From an uncultured Bacteroidales bacterium (GTDB lineage: Bacteria > Bacteroidota > Bacteroidia > Bacteroidales > FEN-979), in the NCBI GenBank assembly GCA_903945175.1, contig CAJAUM010000138.1, positions 1 through 64,000 on the forward strand: a DNA stretch of 64,000 nucleotides, written 5' to 3'. The notes beneath the pieces are model-generated. The model was not told the DNA's origin. It worked only from the letters and a program-made list of their open reading frames with translations, and made no database searches. Numbering within the stretch: position 1 is the stretch's first letter; each line of letters starts with the position of its first letter. This document shows, one piece after another, positions 1 to 7,827 of this stretch. Both the position numbers and the translations under genes were made by a program.

Positions 1-161
1 AAGTGGTCAAACGACTTATTAACAAATATCGAAGTTATTGACAAAAAAGAAAAAAGTAGCAAAAAAGAAAAAAGTCAACAAACAACAAAAGAGTTTAATA
101 GTTATTGAAAAAAGTCAACCTATTTCAGTCAACAACAGCTGATGAACTTTAAAGTTTAACT
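1..161. other. A-rich non-coding leader of the window
   Basis: No gene is visible here. The stretch is rich in A and holds short degenerate direct repeats of the form gaaaaaagtcaac (67-79 and 107-119, with a related copy near 49-60). It ends where the first GTCACC/GTTACC array begins. The gene to its left is outside the window, so its role cannot be judged. Confidence 0.5.
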
Positions 162-200
162 TTGTCACACGTCACCCTGTTACCCTGTTACCTTGTCACC
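162..200 (+). repeat. Short tandem repeat array, GTCACC/CTGTTACC type
   Basis: Five degenerate units of 7-9 bases built on GTCACC and CTGTTACC. The array stops 8 bases before the ATG of the first gene, so it occupies the place of a ribosome-binding region. The same family recurs at 14281-14318, 27938-27983 and 48730-48772, always in the same orientation on the given strand. Confidence 0.85.
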
Positions 201-208
201 ATTTTTAT

Positions 209-1408
209 ATGTATCTATCCGAAGTATCCTCCCCGAAATTACGTCGCCAGTTTTTGAATATGGTTGATACCATATACCAGGGAGACCCGAACTACGTGCG
301 TACGTTGGATTCTGAGATCAAATCGATTTTTGATCCTGCACAGAACAGCTTTTTCCAGCATGGAGAGGCCACCTGCTGGATTCTTTTCAATGATGAACAG
401 CAGGTGATTGGTCGTGTTGCTGCGTTTATAAATAAACGAAAGGCCTTCACCTTTCAGCAGCCTACCGGCGGAATGGGCTTCTTTGAATGTATCAATAACC
501 AGGAGGCCGCGTTCATGCTTTTTGACCAGGCCCGCGACTGGCTTGCTGCCCGTGGCATGCTGGCCATGGACGGACCGATCAACTTTGGTGAAAACGATGT
601 AAACTGGGGCTTGCTTGTGGAGGGTTTTATCCACCCCGGATTCGGGATGAACTACAATCCGCCCTATTACAAAGACTTCTTTGAGGCCTATGGTTTCAAG
701 TTTTATTTTGAGCAGGTCTCCAACCACCTCGACCTGACCAAACCCTTTCCCGAACGTTTCTGGAAAATTGCCGAGTGGTGCATGCGCAAGCCGGAACTCT
801 CTTTCCGTCATTTTACCTACGCCACGGCCGATAAATGCATTCACGACATGAAGGAGGTGTATGACGATGCCTGGAAATTTCATGAGAATTTCACCCCCAT
901 GGATGTCGCAACGCTGAAAAAAGGGCTTGAGAAGGCGAAATCGTTTGTTGACCCGGAGATGATCTGGTTTGTTTACCATGAGCAGGAACCCATTGCCTTT
1001 CTGATCCAGTTTCCGGATGTCAACCAGATTCTCAGGCATCTTCACGGAAAACTTCACCTGTGGAATAAATTAAAATTTCTGTGGCTGAAGTACAGGAAAA
1101 CCATCACCCGCACACGCATCGTGATTATGGGCGTAAAACCAAAATACCAGCGGTATGGCGTCGAATCAGGAATTTTCTGGCATCTCAATGAAAAGATGAA
1201 GCATAAGCCCCACATAACTGAACTCGAACTTTCATGGGTGGGCGATTTCAACCCGAAAATGCGCGCACTGCACGAATCGGTGGGGGCCACCTTCGCCAAA
1301 AGACATATCACCTACCGTAAAATATTTTCAGGCGAAGTCGAATTTCAGCGCTCCACCATTATTCCGGTCGACACTAAAGAGAAGGCATTGCGCCAGGAAG
1401 GGGGCTGA
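209..1408 (+). CDS. GNAT-like acyltransferase family protein, function unknown
   Basis: A 399-residue soluble protein with no signal peptide or membrane segment. The C-terminal third (about residues 290-380) has the look of a GNAT acetyltransferase core: a strand ending in VIMGVKPKYQRYGV, which resembles the acetyl-CoA loop region, followed by ELELSWVGDFNPKMRALHESVGA, where the last part resembles the end of a GNAT fold. A conserved-looking GPINFGENDVNWG segment lies near residue 125. Long single-gene proteins of this type occur widely in Bacteroidota with only a general N-acetyltransferase label. The start is the first ATG, right behind a repeat array. Substrate is unknown, and no neighbour suggests one. 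Confidence 0.6.
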   Translation: MYLSEVSSPKLRRQFLNMVDTIYQGDPNYVRTLDSEIKSIFDPAQNSFFQHGEATCWILFNDEQQVIGRVAAFINKRKAFTFQQPTGGMGFFECINNQEAAFMLFDQARDWLAARGMLAMDGPINFGENDVNWGLLVEGFIHPGFGMNYNPPYYKDFFEAYGFKFYFEQVSNHLDLTKPFPERFWKIAEWCMRKPELSFRHFTYATADKCIHDMKEVYDDAWKFHENFTPMDVATLKKGLEKAKSFVDPEMIWFVYHEQEPIAFLIQFPDVNQILRHLHGKLHLWNKLKFLWLKYRKTITRTRIVIMGVKPKYQRYGVESGIFWHLNEKMKHKPHITELELSWVGDFNPKMRALHESVGATFAKRHITYRKIFSGEVEFQRSTIIPVDTKEKALRQEGG

Positions 1409-1450
1409 GATTTTTTTTTTGAACTATTGCAGATTATTATTAATTTTTAA

Positions 1451-1458
1451 TATTTTTG
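1451..1458 (+). promoter_or_regulatory. Putative -7 box (TATTTTTG)
   Basis: It matches the Bacteroidota -7 consensus TAnnTTTG, with an ATTG 21 bases upstream (1426-1429) as a weak -33 element. It lies 74 bases before the likely ATG of the secreted protein at 1532. Confidence 0.5.
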
Positions 1459-1531
1459 TAGTTCTCAAAAACTTTTAATATAAATTTGTATTTATTTAAT
1501 ATTGTTATTGTCAAACCAAAAACCAAAAACC

Positions 1532-3538
1532 ATGAAAAAAATTTTACTGATTAGTCTTGCGTTTATGATTGGCCTGGCGACCATGGCTCAAAGGCCCCAG
1601 ATTAGAAATGGCGTTTTTGTCAAGGATGTTAAAAAGGCACAAATCGTTACCAACGAGCCAGCTTCACCAAACTCCATTTCCCCCGTTAAAACCAAATTTC
1701 CGGGATTGAAAAATGCCGGGAATACGAACATTGTCACCGTTCTTGATATGGGTACCTCTGCCAATGTGCTGGGTTATTCAGGCGGAACAAGAACAATGGT
1801 TTGGGCAGACAATGATCTGAATACCGTTATCAATTTTCACAGAATGGGCCCTGCTACGGCTACAACTCCACCGAGTATTTCAGGTTATCTCGGAATGGAT
1901 ATTGGCGTGAATATGGGCGCAACACAAGCCGACATCACCCCCAATGTTCAGTGTCTTGCCGCCACACTGGCCTCCTCTCCCTATTATTATGATGCCAGCA
2001 GGTACCCATCTGCTGCCATTTACAATCCGGCCGGGAATAAAGATCTTGCCAATGCCTATCTGGCCTATTTTGCACCAAATTTTGCCAACCTCGTACTCAG
2101 CGGTTTTGGCGGATACAGCTATGGTACAGTCAACATGGTTAACTATGCCGATTCAAGCAAGCACCTGAGATGGTATGACAGCAACCCCCCAACCTACATT
2201 CCTGATGGATTTACCATCTCCAAATCGGGCGTTGCCCATATGCTTGATGGCGGAACGCAAGTGTTAGACCTCACCTATATCGATAGCGTTGTCTATGGCA
2301 GGGGAATCTGGAATACAGCCACCACTGATTATGATTACACCTTCCAAACGCTTGCATTTCCTTGTGTTGAATCGTACAACGCTACCGATACGAAAATTGC
2401 TGATTCTCCTGATGGCAACACGATGTGGATGTCGGTATTGACCAGTCTTGTTGGCGCTACCCCGCTGATCAACACCTCCTTTTTTCCCGCCCTCAGAAAA
2501 TCAACCGATGGTGGTGTAACATGGAGTGATCCAATCGCCATTCAGTTGGACGGCCCGGATGGTATTGCCACAATTAAAAATACATTCAGCCAGTATTTTA
2601 TCAATAACTTTTTTGCAGATCCTATCCCAACACGTGATGAGATTCCCTACACAACGGCATTTGACCACTCCCTCACCGTTGATAAATGGGGCAACCCACA
2701 CATCGGAGTAGTTGTCGGAGTTGCATCATCTTCCACCGCCTGGAGTATTTCGACTGGCGTTGACAGCTGTCTGAATGCGTATGATATCTATAGCTTAGAC
2801 GATGGCGCCACCTGGCTTGCCGTTCATCTGGGATCATTGAGCACTTTCCGCGGAACATGGGCTACCTATACAAGTGATAACCGTATGTATGCCTCCAGAA
2901 CTCCTGATGGAGAGAAACTCTTCTTCACCTGGAATGATACGAAAATTGAAGGTGTAACGGATAACCAGAATCCAGAGGTGTATGCCCGCGGATTTGACCT
3001 CGTCAACAATAAACTTACTGCAGACGATGCCGGAGCAGCTCAGCCCGATAACGTGACCTTCCTGTCCGACATCACAACGGAAGCCTATTGGCAATGTACG
3101 GCCCCAACGGTATTTACCGCCAACAACAAATACACGTTACCTATCTGTACCCAATGGTTTGTTGATGCAGCATTGGATTCCAAGTTTAAGTATATTCCTG
3201 ATTTCTGGTATGTTGACGCCGACTTTACCGTTTCCGTTGACAACCCGCCATTCCCTGTTGGAATTGATCAGAAAAACAACGACCTTGCTTCTGTATCAGT
3301 TTATCCTAACCCTGTGAAGGATGTTGCAAAGGTTTCTCTGAATCTGAAGCAGAATGCCAATGTTTCTGTTGGCCTGACCAACCTCGTTGGACAGCAGATC
3401 CTGTCGCTGAACAAAGGAAATATGACTACCGGTTTACAGCAATTTAGCATTGATGCCAGCAGTCTTTCATCAGGCGTATATTTCCTCACCGTAAGAGTAA
3501 ACGGTCAGAAATTTACCCAGAAGATGATTGTTGAATAG
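1532..3538 (+). CDS. Secreted Asp-box (BNR-like) protein with T9SS sorting domain
   Basis: A 668-residue exported protein. The ATG at 1532 is chosen over an upstream TTG because it begins a clean signal peptide (MKKILLISLAFMIGLATMAQ). Two Asp-box-like motifs (STDGGVTW near residue 330 and SLDDGATW near 430) point to a beta-propeller of the sialidase/BNR type, but no catalytic set was identified, so enzyme activity is not claimed. The last 75 residues form a type A T9SS C-terminal domain with the usual SVYPNPVKD opening and a SGVYFLTVRVNGQ ending. It should be exported through the T9SS and attached to the surface or released. A strong hairpin terminator follows at 3561. Confidence 0.8.
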   Translation: MKKILLISLAFMIGLATMAQRPQIRNGVFVKDVKKAQIVTNEPASPNSISPVKTKFPGLKNAGNTNIVTVLDMGTSANVLGYSGGTRTMVWADNDLNTVINFHRMGPATATTPPSISGYLGMDIGVNMGATQADITPNVQCLAATLASSPYYYDASRYPSAAIYNPAGNKDLANAYLAYFAPNFANLVLSGFGGYSYGTVNMVNYADSSKHLRWYDSNPPTYIPDGFTISKSGVAHMLDGGTQVLDLTYIDSVVYGRGIWNTATTDYDYTFQTLAFPCVESYNATDTKIADSPDGNTMWMSVLTSLVGATPLINTSFFPALRKSTDGGVTWSDPIAIQLDGPDGIATIKNTFSQYFINNFFADPIPTRDEIPYTTAFDHSLTVDKWGNPHIGVVVGVASSSTAWSISTGVDSCLNAYDIYSLDDGATWLAVHLGSLSTFRGTWATYTSDNRMYASRTPDGEKLFFTWNDTKIEGVTDNQNPEVYARGFDLVNNKLTADDAGAAQPDNVTFLSDITTEAYWQCTAPTVFTANNKYTLPICTQWFVDAALDSKFKYIPDFWYVDADFTVSVDNPPFPVGIDQKNNDLASVSVYPNPVKDVAKVSLNLKQNANVSVGLTNLVGQQILSLNKGNMTTGLQQFSIDASSLSSGVYFLTVRVNGQKFTQKMIVE

Positions 3539-3560
3539 TTTGTGAATTGTTTCATTTTGA

Positions 3561-3593
3561 AAAACCCCACGGCATTGCCGCGGGGTTTTTTTT
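3561..3593 (+). terminator. Rho-independent terminator
   Basis: A hairpin with AAAACCCC pairing to GGGGTTTT, an A/C mismatch, an inner CGGC/GCCG stem and a 3-base loop, followed by an 8-base T run. It ends the secreted-protein transcript. The TATCTTTG box of the next gene begins on the last T. Confidence 0.9.
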
Positions 3594-3600
3594 ATCTTTG
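3593..3600 (+). promoter_or_regulatory. -7 box of ccmB (TATCTTTG)
   Basis: It matches TAnnTTTG and is placed 22 bases before the ccmB ATG, directly after the terminator T run. No clear -33 TTTG is present at the usual 19-21 base distance. Confidence 0.6.
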
Positions 3601-3622
3601 CAAAAAATTTCACGAACAACAG

Positions 3623-4282
3623 ATGCTCTACCTGGAAATTAAACACCTTGTCGGAAAAGAGATCAGGCTCGAATTGAAGCAGAAATACGTGCTGAACGGC
3701 ATCCTGTTGTACCTTGTTTCAACCATTTACGTCACCTACCTGGCTTTTGAAGATGTCATAACGCCTGAAACCTGGAACTCCCTTTTCTGGATCATCCTGC
3801 TCTTTGTCGCAGTGAACGGGATTTCAAAGAGTTTTGTACAGGAGAGTCCGGCACGCCACCTCTACTATTATACCATTGCCAGTCCGCAGGCGGTGGTCTT
3901 GTCGAAAATTCTGTATAATCTGTTTTTGATGACCATCCTTTCGGTATTGTCGTTTGGTTTTTTCCTTCTGCTGATGGGCAGCCAGGTGGTAAATTTGCCG
4001 TTGTTCCTGGTAACCTTGCTGCTTGGAAGCCTGGGACTGTCATCCGTACTTACCATGGTGGCCGCCATTGCGTCACGTGCAAGCCATAACTTTTCACTGA
4101 TGGCCATCCTCAGTTTCCCAATCGTGCTGCCCCTGCTGGCCACATTGATGAAGGTTTCCCGGTCGGCCATGACCAGCATGGATTGGTCAGGTTTATCAGG
4201 CCTTCTCGTCATTCTGATCGCCATCAACATCGCCGTGGTCGCGCTGGCATATCTGTTATTTCCGTATCTTTGGAAAGATTGA
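3623..4282 (+). CDS. ccmB: Heme exporter membrane protein CcmB
   Basis: 219 residues with about six hydrophobic segments. The N-terminal EIRLELKQKYVLNGILLY, the central VNGISKSFVQE and the RHLYYYTIASP segment are typical of CcmB. CcmB is the membrane subunit of the CcmAB ABC transporter that works with CcmC and CcmE in system I cytochrome c maturation. The start at 3623 (MLYLEIKHL) fits the family, whereas an upstream in-frame extension would run through the terminator. No ccmA is present next to it. ccmC, a ccmD-like gene and ccmE follow in order. Its TGA stop merges into a GGGGATTT array. Confidence 0.9.
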   Translation: MLYLEIKHLVGKEIRLELKQKYVLNGILLYLVSTIYVTYLAFEDVITPETWNSLFWIILLFVAVNGISKSFVQESPARHLYYYTIASPQAVVLSKILYNLFLMTILSVLSFGFFLLLMGSQVVNLPLFLVTLLLGSLGLSSVLTMVAAIASRASHNFSLMAILSFPIVLPLLATLMKVSRSAMTSMDWSGLSGLLVILIAINIAVVALAYLLFPYLWKD

Positions 4283-4414
4283 AAATTTGGGGATTTGGGG
4301 ATTTGGGGATTTGAGGATTTGAGGATTTGAGGATTTGGGGATTTGGGGATTTGAGGATTTGAGGATTTGGAAATGTGGGGATTTGAAAATTTGGGAATTT
4401 GGGAATTTGGAAAT
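4281..4414 (+). repeat. Tandem octamer array, GGGGATTT/GAGGATTT type
   Basis: About 16 units of 8 bases (GGGGATTT, GAGGATTT, later GGGAATTT and GGAAATGT variants) beginning at the last base of the ccmB stop codon. The reverse strand of the same family is found near cinA (17881-17922) and inside the SpoU methyltransferase gene (50371-50463). No promoter-like box was seen in it. Confidence 0.9.
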
Positions 4415-4436
4415 GTCTGTAAATAAAACATAAGTA

Positions 4437-4499
4437 TTGGTCATTGGTAATTGGTCATTGGTAATTGGTCATTGGTAATTGGTAATTGGTCATTGGTAA
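4437..4499 (+). repeat. Tandem heptamer array, GGTCATT/GGTAATT type
   Basis: Nine units of 7 bases, mixing GGTCATT and GGTAATT, ending 14 bases before the ccmC ATG. With the octamer array before it, it fills nearly the whole 231-base gap between ccmB and ccmC. Confidence 0.9.
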
Positions 4500-4513
4500 A
4501 TTGTACTTCATAA

Positions 4514-5170
4514 ATGAAAAAAGATTGGTGGAAATATTTATCCGGAGTTCTGTTGTTGTACGCCATTATAGCAGGCTTCATTGTGGGTGTCCCTGATACG
4601 ATGATTCAGGAGACCATGCGGAATTTGTTTTATCATGTGGGAATGTGGTTTGGGATGATGGCCATGCTGGTTACCGGATTTATTTACAGCCTGCGATATC
4701 TGATGAAATTCAATGAGAGGGAGGATTTATATGCCGTAGAGGCGGTCAATGTAGGCCTCATGTTTGGGTTCCTGGGTATTTTTACAGGGATGATCTGGGC
4801 CAACTTCACCTGGGGAACCCCCTGGGTAAAAGATCCAAAACTCAACGGAGCTGCGGTTGGAATATTCATCTATTTGGCCTACATGATATTACGGGGTTCC
4901 ATTGATGACATCCACAAACGTGCGAAGGTAGCTGCCGTGTATAATATTTTTGCCTTTTTCCTCTGGATTGTCTTTGTCATGGTTATGCCCAGGCTGGCCG
5001 TTGAAAGCATCCACCCGGGGAAAGATTCACCCCCCGTATTACCCATGAATCTCGACCCCTCCATGCGCATCGTGTTTTACCCCGCAATGGTAGGCTGGAT
5101 CCTGCTTGGATTCTGGATCATGAATATCAGGGTGAGAATGCGGAAACTGCAATTGAAAATTGAACAATAA
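4514..5170 (+). CDS. ccmC: Cytochrome c biogenesis heme-handling protein CcmC/CcsA family
   Basis: 218 residues with six predicted membrane helices. The tryptophan-rich heme-handling motif is present as WGTPWVKD at residues 100-107 (family form WGTxWxWD, here with Lys in place of the last Trp). A conserved periplasmic His lies at residue 41 (FYHVGMW) and a second candidate near 167 (SIHPGKD). CcmC binds heme on the outer face of the membrane and passes it to CcmE. It sits between ccmB and a ccmD-like gene, so the assignment to system I is strong. Start is the ATG after the array, and the stop is followed at once by another array. Confidence 0.9.
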   Translation: MKKDWWKYLSGVLLLYAIIAGFIVGVPDTMIQETMRNLFYHVGMWFGMMAMLVTGFIYSLRYLMKFNEREDLYAVEAVNVGLMFGFLGIFTGMIWANFTWGTPWVKDPKLNGAAVGIFIYLAYMILRGSIDDIHKRAKVAAVYNIFAFFLWIVFVMVMPRLAVESIHPGKDSPPVLPMNLDPSMRIVFYPAMVGWILLGFWIMNIRVRMRKLQLKIEQ

Positions 5171-5171
5171 A

Positions 5172-5243
5172 ATTGGTCATTCGTCATTGGTCATTGGTCA
5201 TTGGTCATTGGTCATTGGTCATTCGTAAAACGTAAATCGTAAA
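5172..5243 (+). repeat. Tandem heptamer array, GGTCATT then CGTAAAT
   Basis: It starts 2 bases after the ccmC stop codon: GGTCATT, CGTCATT, then GGTCATT copies, then three CGTAAAA/CGTAAAT units. It ends 10 bases before the next ATG and covers almost the full intergenic gap. Confidence 0.9.
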
Positions 5244-5252
5244 TTTAACACA

Positions 5253-5399
5253 ATGGAATTATACGGAAAAATATTTGTCGTCGTTACTGTCCTTGCAGTT
5301 ATCCTGATCGGTGTATTTGCATATTTATTTTCCATTGACAGGAAATTGAAGCGGCTTGAAAAGGAAGTAGAAGAAAAATTAACCAGAAAAGAAAAATGA
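5253..5399 (+). CDS. Small membrane protein, CcmD-like
   Basis: A 48-residue gene: a short N-terminus (MELYGK), one hydrophobic helix (about residues 7-27), then a strongly charged tail rich in Lys and Glu. CcmD proteins in system I have exactly this form, holding CcmC and CcmE together, and lie between ccmC and ccmE as here. Its stop overlaps the ccmE start (ATGA at 5396-5399), which implies translational coupling. Sequence identity to CcmD cannot be judged by eye because the family is poorly conserved, so the call rests on size, topology and position. Confidence 0.7.
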   Translation: MELYGKIFVVVTVLAVILIGVFAYLFSIDRKLKRLEKEVEEKLTRKEK

Positions 5400-5986
5400 A
5401 AACCATACATATTGTAATCATCCTGATCCTTGTTGTTGCGGTTGCGGTTGTAATCACCACCATGACCGATTCAAGTACCTATTCCGATTTTGCGGAGGCC
5501 TCCCTTAAACAAGGCAAAGAGCTGCACATCATTGGGAAACTGAACCGGGCAAAACCAATGGAATATGATGCACAAAAAAATGCCAACCAGTTCTCCTTCT
5601 ATATGGTAGATGAAAAAGGCGTTGAGAAACAGGTGATCTACAGCAATGCAAAGCCCCAGGATTTTGAGAAATCGGAAAAGGTCGTTGTCATTGGTTCGAT
5701 GAAGGGGGACCAATTTATAGCAAAAAGTCTGCTTTTGAAATGCCCCTCCAAGTACAATGATAAAAAAGCGCCTTCGAAATTCGGCAGCAAAAAATTTAGC
5801 GAAATTCGTCATTCGTCACTGTTCACTGGCAATTCGTCAGTGGTCATTGGTCATTTGTCAATCATAATTTGTACCGCTCCCTCTCACATTTCATTTCTGC
5901 GATCGAATCGGCCGGCGAGCTGGTTCGCATCAAGGGTTTTGTCTCCCCCCACCTGGAGATCACGGAGATTGCTGACCGGATGGTGA
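5396..5986 (+). CDS. ccmE: Cytochrome c-type heme chaperone CcmE, with abnormal C-terminal extension
   Basis: The N-terminal membrane anchor (residues 4-24) is followed by the OB-fold region and a CPSKY motif at residues 116-120. This is the Cys-x3-Tyr form of the heme attachment site rather than His-x3-Tyr. CcmE takes heme from CcmC and delivers it for attachment to apocytochromes. CcmE proteins of this type normally end a few residues after this motif. Here the reading frame has no stop: it runs through KKAPSKFGSKKF, then through a GTCATT-type array (5801-5864), and on for 118 bases inside the next gene in another frame, giving 196 residues. The array seems to have replaced the native stop. 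Product integrity past residue 125 is uncertain. Confidence 0.8.
   Translation: MKTIHIVIILILVVAVAVVITTMTDSSTYSDFAEASLKQGKELHIIGKLNRAKPMEYDAQKNANQFSFYMVDEKGVEKQVIYSNAKPQDFEKSEKVVVIGSMKGDQFIAKSLLLKCPSKYNDKKAPSKFGSKKFSEIRHSSLFTGNSSVVIGHLSIIICTAPSHISFLRSNRPASWFASRVLSPPTWRSRRLLTGW
5801..5864 (+). repeat. Degenerate tandem heptamer array, CGTCATT/GGTCATT type, inside the ccmE frame
   Basis: Units ATTCGTC, ATTCGTC, ACTGTTC, ACTGGCA, ATTCGTC, AGTGGTC, ATTGGTC, ATTTGTC. The array ends just before the TTG start of the UbiD gene. It is the most diverged of the GTCATT arrays and is read as protein at the end of ccmE. Confidence 0.85.
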
Positions 5987-7767
5987 AACATGGCGGCAAG
6001 GCCCTGTTGTTTGAACAAAACGGAACGGATTTCCCCCTGCTGATCAATGCATTTGCTTCCGACCGCCGGATCTGCATGGCGCTTGGGGTGAATCAGCTCA
6101 GCGACATTGAATTGGCCATTGCCGGTCTGTTGAAAGAATTTTTGGGACCCAAAAGGCGCATGCTGGATAAGCTTAAAGTGATTCCGGCCCTGAAGGAGGT
6201 GGCCTCCTGGATGCCGAAATCGGTCCGGGGCCGGGGAGATTGCCAGGAGGTGATCATGGAAAAACCCGATCTCACCCGTTTGCCGGTCCTTACATGCTGG
6301 CCGGCCGATGGCGGACCATTTATCACCCTTCCGGGCGTACACACAAAAGATCCTCACACCGGAAACCGCAATCTTGGCATGTACCGCATGCAGGTTTTTT
6401 CACCCGAGATGACAGGGATGCACTGGCACCTTCACAAAGGATCGGCGAAGCATTATCAACAATATAAGGAATTGGGCAGACGGATGCCGGTGAGCGTTAC
6501 CCTGGGCGGTGATCCCATTTACACCTATGCCGCGACCGCGCCATTGCCGGAGGATCTCGATGAGTACCTGCTTGCCGGCTTTCTTCGCAGGAAAAGGGTT
6601 GAATTGGTCAAATGCATGACCAACGACCTTGAAGTCCCTTCCGACGTGGATTTTGTGATAGAAGGATATATTGATCCAGCTGAAGAGCTGATTCTTGAAG
6701 GTCCCTTCGGTGACCATACCGGCTTTTATTCTCTGGCTGATTACTTCCCGCGGTTTCATGTTACCTGCATCACCCATCGTAAAAATGCAGTGTATCCCGC
6801 CACCATCGTTGGAATCCCTCCCCAGGAGGATGGCTGGATCGGCAAAGCCACAGAACGTATTTTCCTGATGCCCATCAAAATGACCGTTGCCCCCGAAGTG
6901 ACTGACATGCACATGCCGGTCGAGGGCGTTTTTCATAATATAACCCTGGTAAGTCTCAGGAAAGAGTACCCGGGGCAGGCGCTCAAAATCATGAGCTCAT
7001 TGTGGGGGGCAGGCCAGATGATGTTTAATAAAATTCTCGTCGTAACCGGCCACGAAGTCAGCCTGACTGATTACAGGACCCTGGCCCGCATCATCTCCGA
7101 GCGCGTTGATCCGGTGAATGATATCCATTTTTTCCGCGGTCCCGTGGATATCCTCGACCATTCGAGCAGCAAGTATGCCTACGGAAGTAAAGTGGGGATC
7201 GATGTACCCGAAGCTGCCGGAGATCTGCCATCATCCCGCCTTACCTCCGATGCCAAAGTATCTTCTGAGGTTTATCCTGAAAAAATTGGTTTCGCTTACC
7301 CTGAAATCAAAGCCATTCGGTCTGATCTGCCCCATGATGGAATTTCCCTGGTGATCATTTCGGTGAAAAAATCAAAAAAGAGGCATATCCGGCTTATTGC
7401 GGATGAAATCCTGACGAAACAATGGGTGAAAAATGTCAAATTCCTGCTCTTCATGGATGAACAGCCCGATACAGGATCACTGTCACAAATTGTCTGGCTT
7501 GTGGCCAACAACATCGACCCCCTGCGTGACTGTTTTTATATTGATGATGAAACGGGAATGAAACTCCCGACGATGTGCATTGATGGTACCCGCAAAACAA
7601 GGGAGTTTGACGATTTTCAGCGCGACTGGCCCAATGTGATTGTAATGGATGATCAGACCATCAGTAAGGTGGATGAAAAGTGGAGGGATCTCGGACTCGG
7701 ATCATTGATACCATCCCCATCCCGCATTTATAAATCACTGATAATCAGCGATGGAGCTGTAAGTTAG
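5869..7767 (+). CDS. UbiD-family decarboxylase (menaquinone-type)
   Basis: 632 residues matching the UbiD family, which uses prenylated FMN to decarboxylate aromatic or unsaturated acids. Family features seen: LEITEIADRM near the N-terminus, the EGPFGDHTGFYS segment with conserved Glu, Asp and His (about residues 280-290), and VGIPPQEDGWIGKATERIF after it. Bacteroidota homologues are usually annotated as menaquinone biosynthesis decarboxylases. The start is TTG at 5869 (reads MYRSLSHF), which fits the family N-terminus. No ATG lies nearby. No UbiX-type flavin prenyltransferase gene is adjacent. It probably belongs to respiratory quinone synthesis, in line with the cytochrome c genes before it, although other substrates cannot be ruled out. 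Confidence 0.85.
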   Translation: MYRSLSHFISAIESAGELVRIKGFVSPHLEITEIADRMVKHGGKALLFEQNGTDFPLLINAFASDRRICMALGVNQLSDIELAIAGLLKEFLGPKRRMLDKLKVIPALKEVASWMPKSVRGRGDCQEVIMEKPDLTRLPVLTCWPADGGPFITLPGVHTKDPHTGNRNLGMYRMQVFSPEMTGMHWHLHKGSAKHYQQYKELGRRMPVSVTLGGDPIYTYAATAPLPEDLDEYLLAGFLRRKRVELVKCMTNDLEVPSDVDFVIEGYIDPAEELILEGPFGDHTGFYSLADYFPRFHVTCITHRKNAVYPATIVGIPPQEDGWIGKATERIFLMPIKMTVAPEVTDMHMPVEGVFHNITLVSLRKEYPGQALKIMSSLWGAGQMMFNKILVVTGHEVSLTDYRTLARIISERVDPVNDIHFFRGPVDILDHSSSKYAYGSKVGIDVPEAAGDLPSSRLTSDAKVSSEVYPEKIGFAYPEIKAIRSDLPHDGISLVIISVKKSKKRHIRLIADEILTKQWVKNVKFLLFMDEQPDTGSLSQIVWLVANNIDPLRDCFYIDDETGMKLPTMCIDGTRKTREFDDFQRDWPNVIVMDDQTISKVDEKWRDLGLGSLIPSPSRIYKSLIISDGAVS

Positions 7768-7801
7768 CTCATTTACTAGGATAATATTCCATTTCTTTTA
7801 T

Positions 7802-7809
7802 TACCTTTG
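7802..7809 (+). promoter_or_regulatory. -7 box (TACCTTTG) of TonB receptor gene
   Basis: It matches TAnnTTTG and lies 18 bases before the ATG at 7828, giving a short untranslated leader of about 13 bases. Confidence 0.65.
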
Positions 7810-7827
7810 CAAGTTAAAATCATATAG

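Noticed and set aside
3561-3593. Inverted repeat considered as an operator for ccmB
   Set aside because: The hairpin with a T run directly after a stop codon is a standard terminator.
3868-4431. Open frame opposite ccmB that includes PQIPKS repeats
   Set aside because: It arises from the octamer array read on the reverse strand and from the antisense of ccmB. It has no independent support.
5396-5400. ccmE frame considered as a frameshift artefact of the assembly
   Set aside because: The frame is correct through CPSKY and the extension is explained by the array in frame. No frameshift is needed, although read-level checking would settle it.
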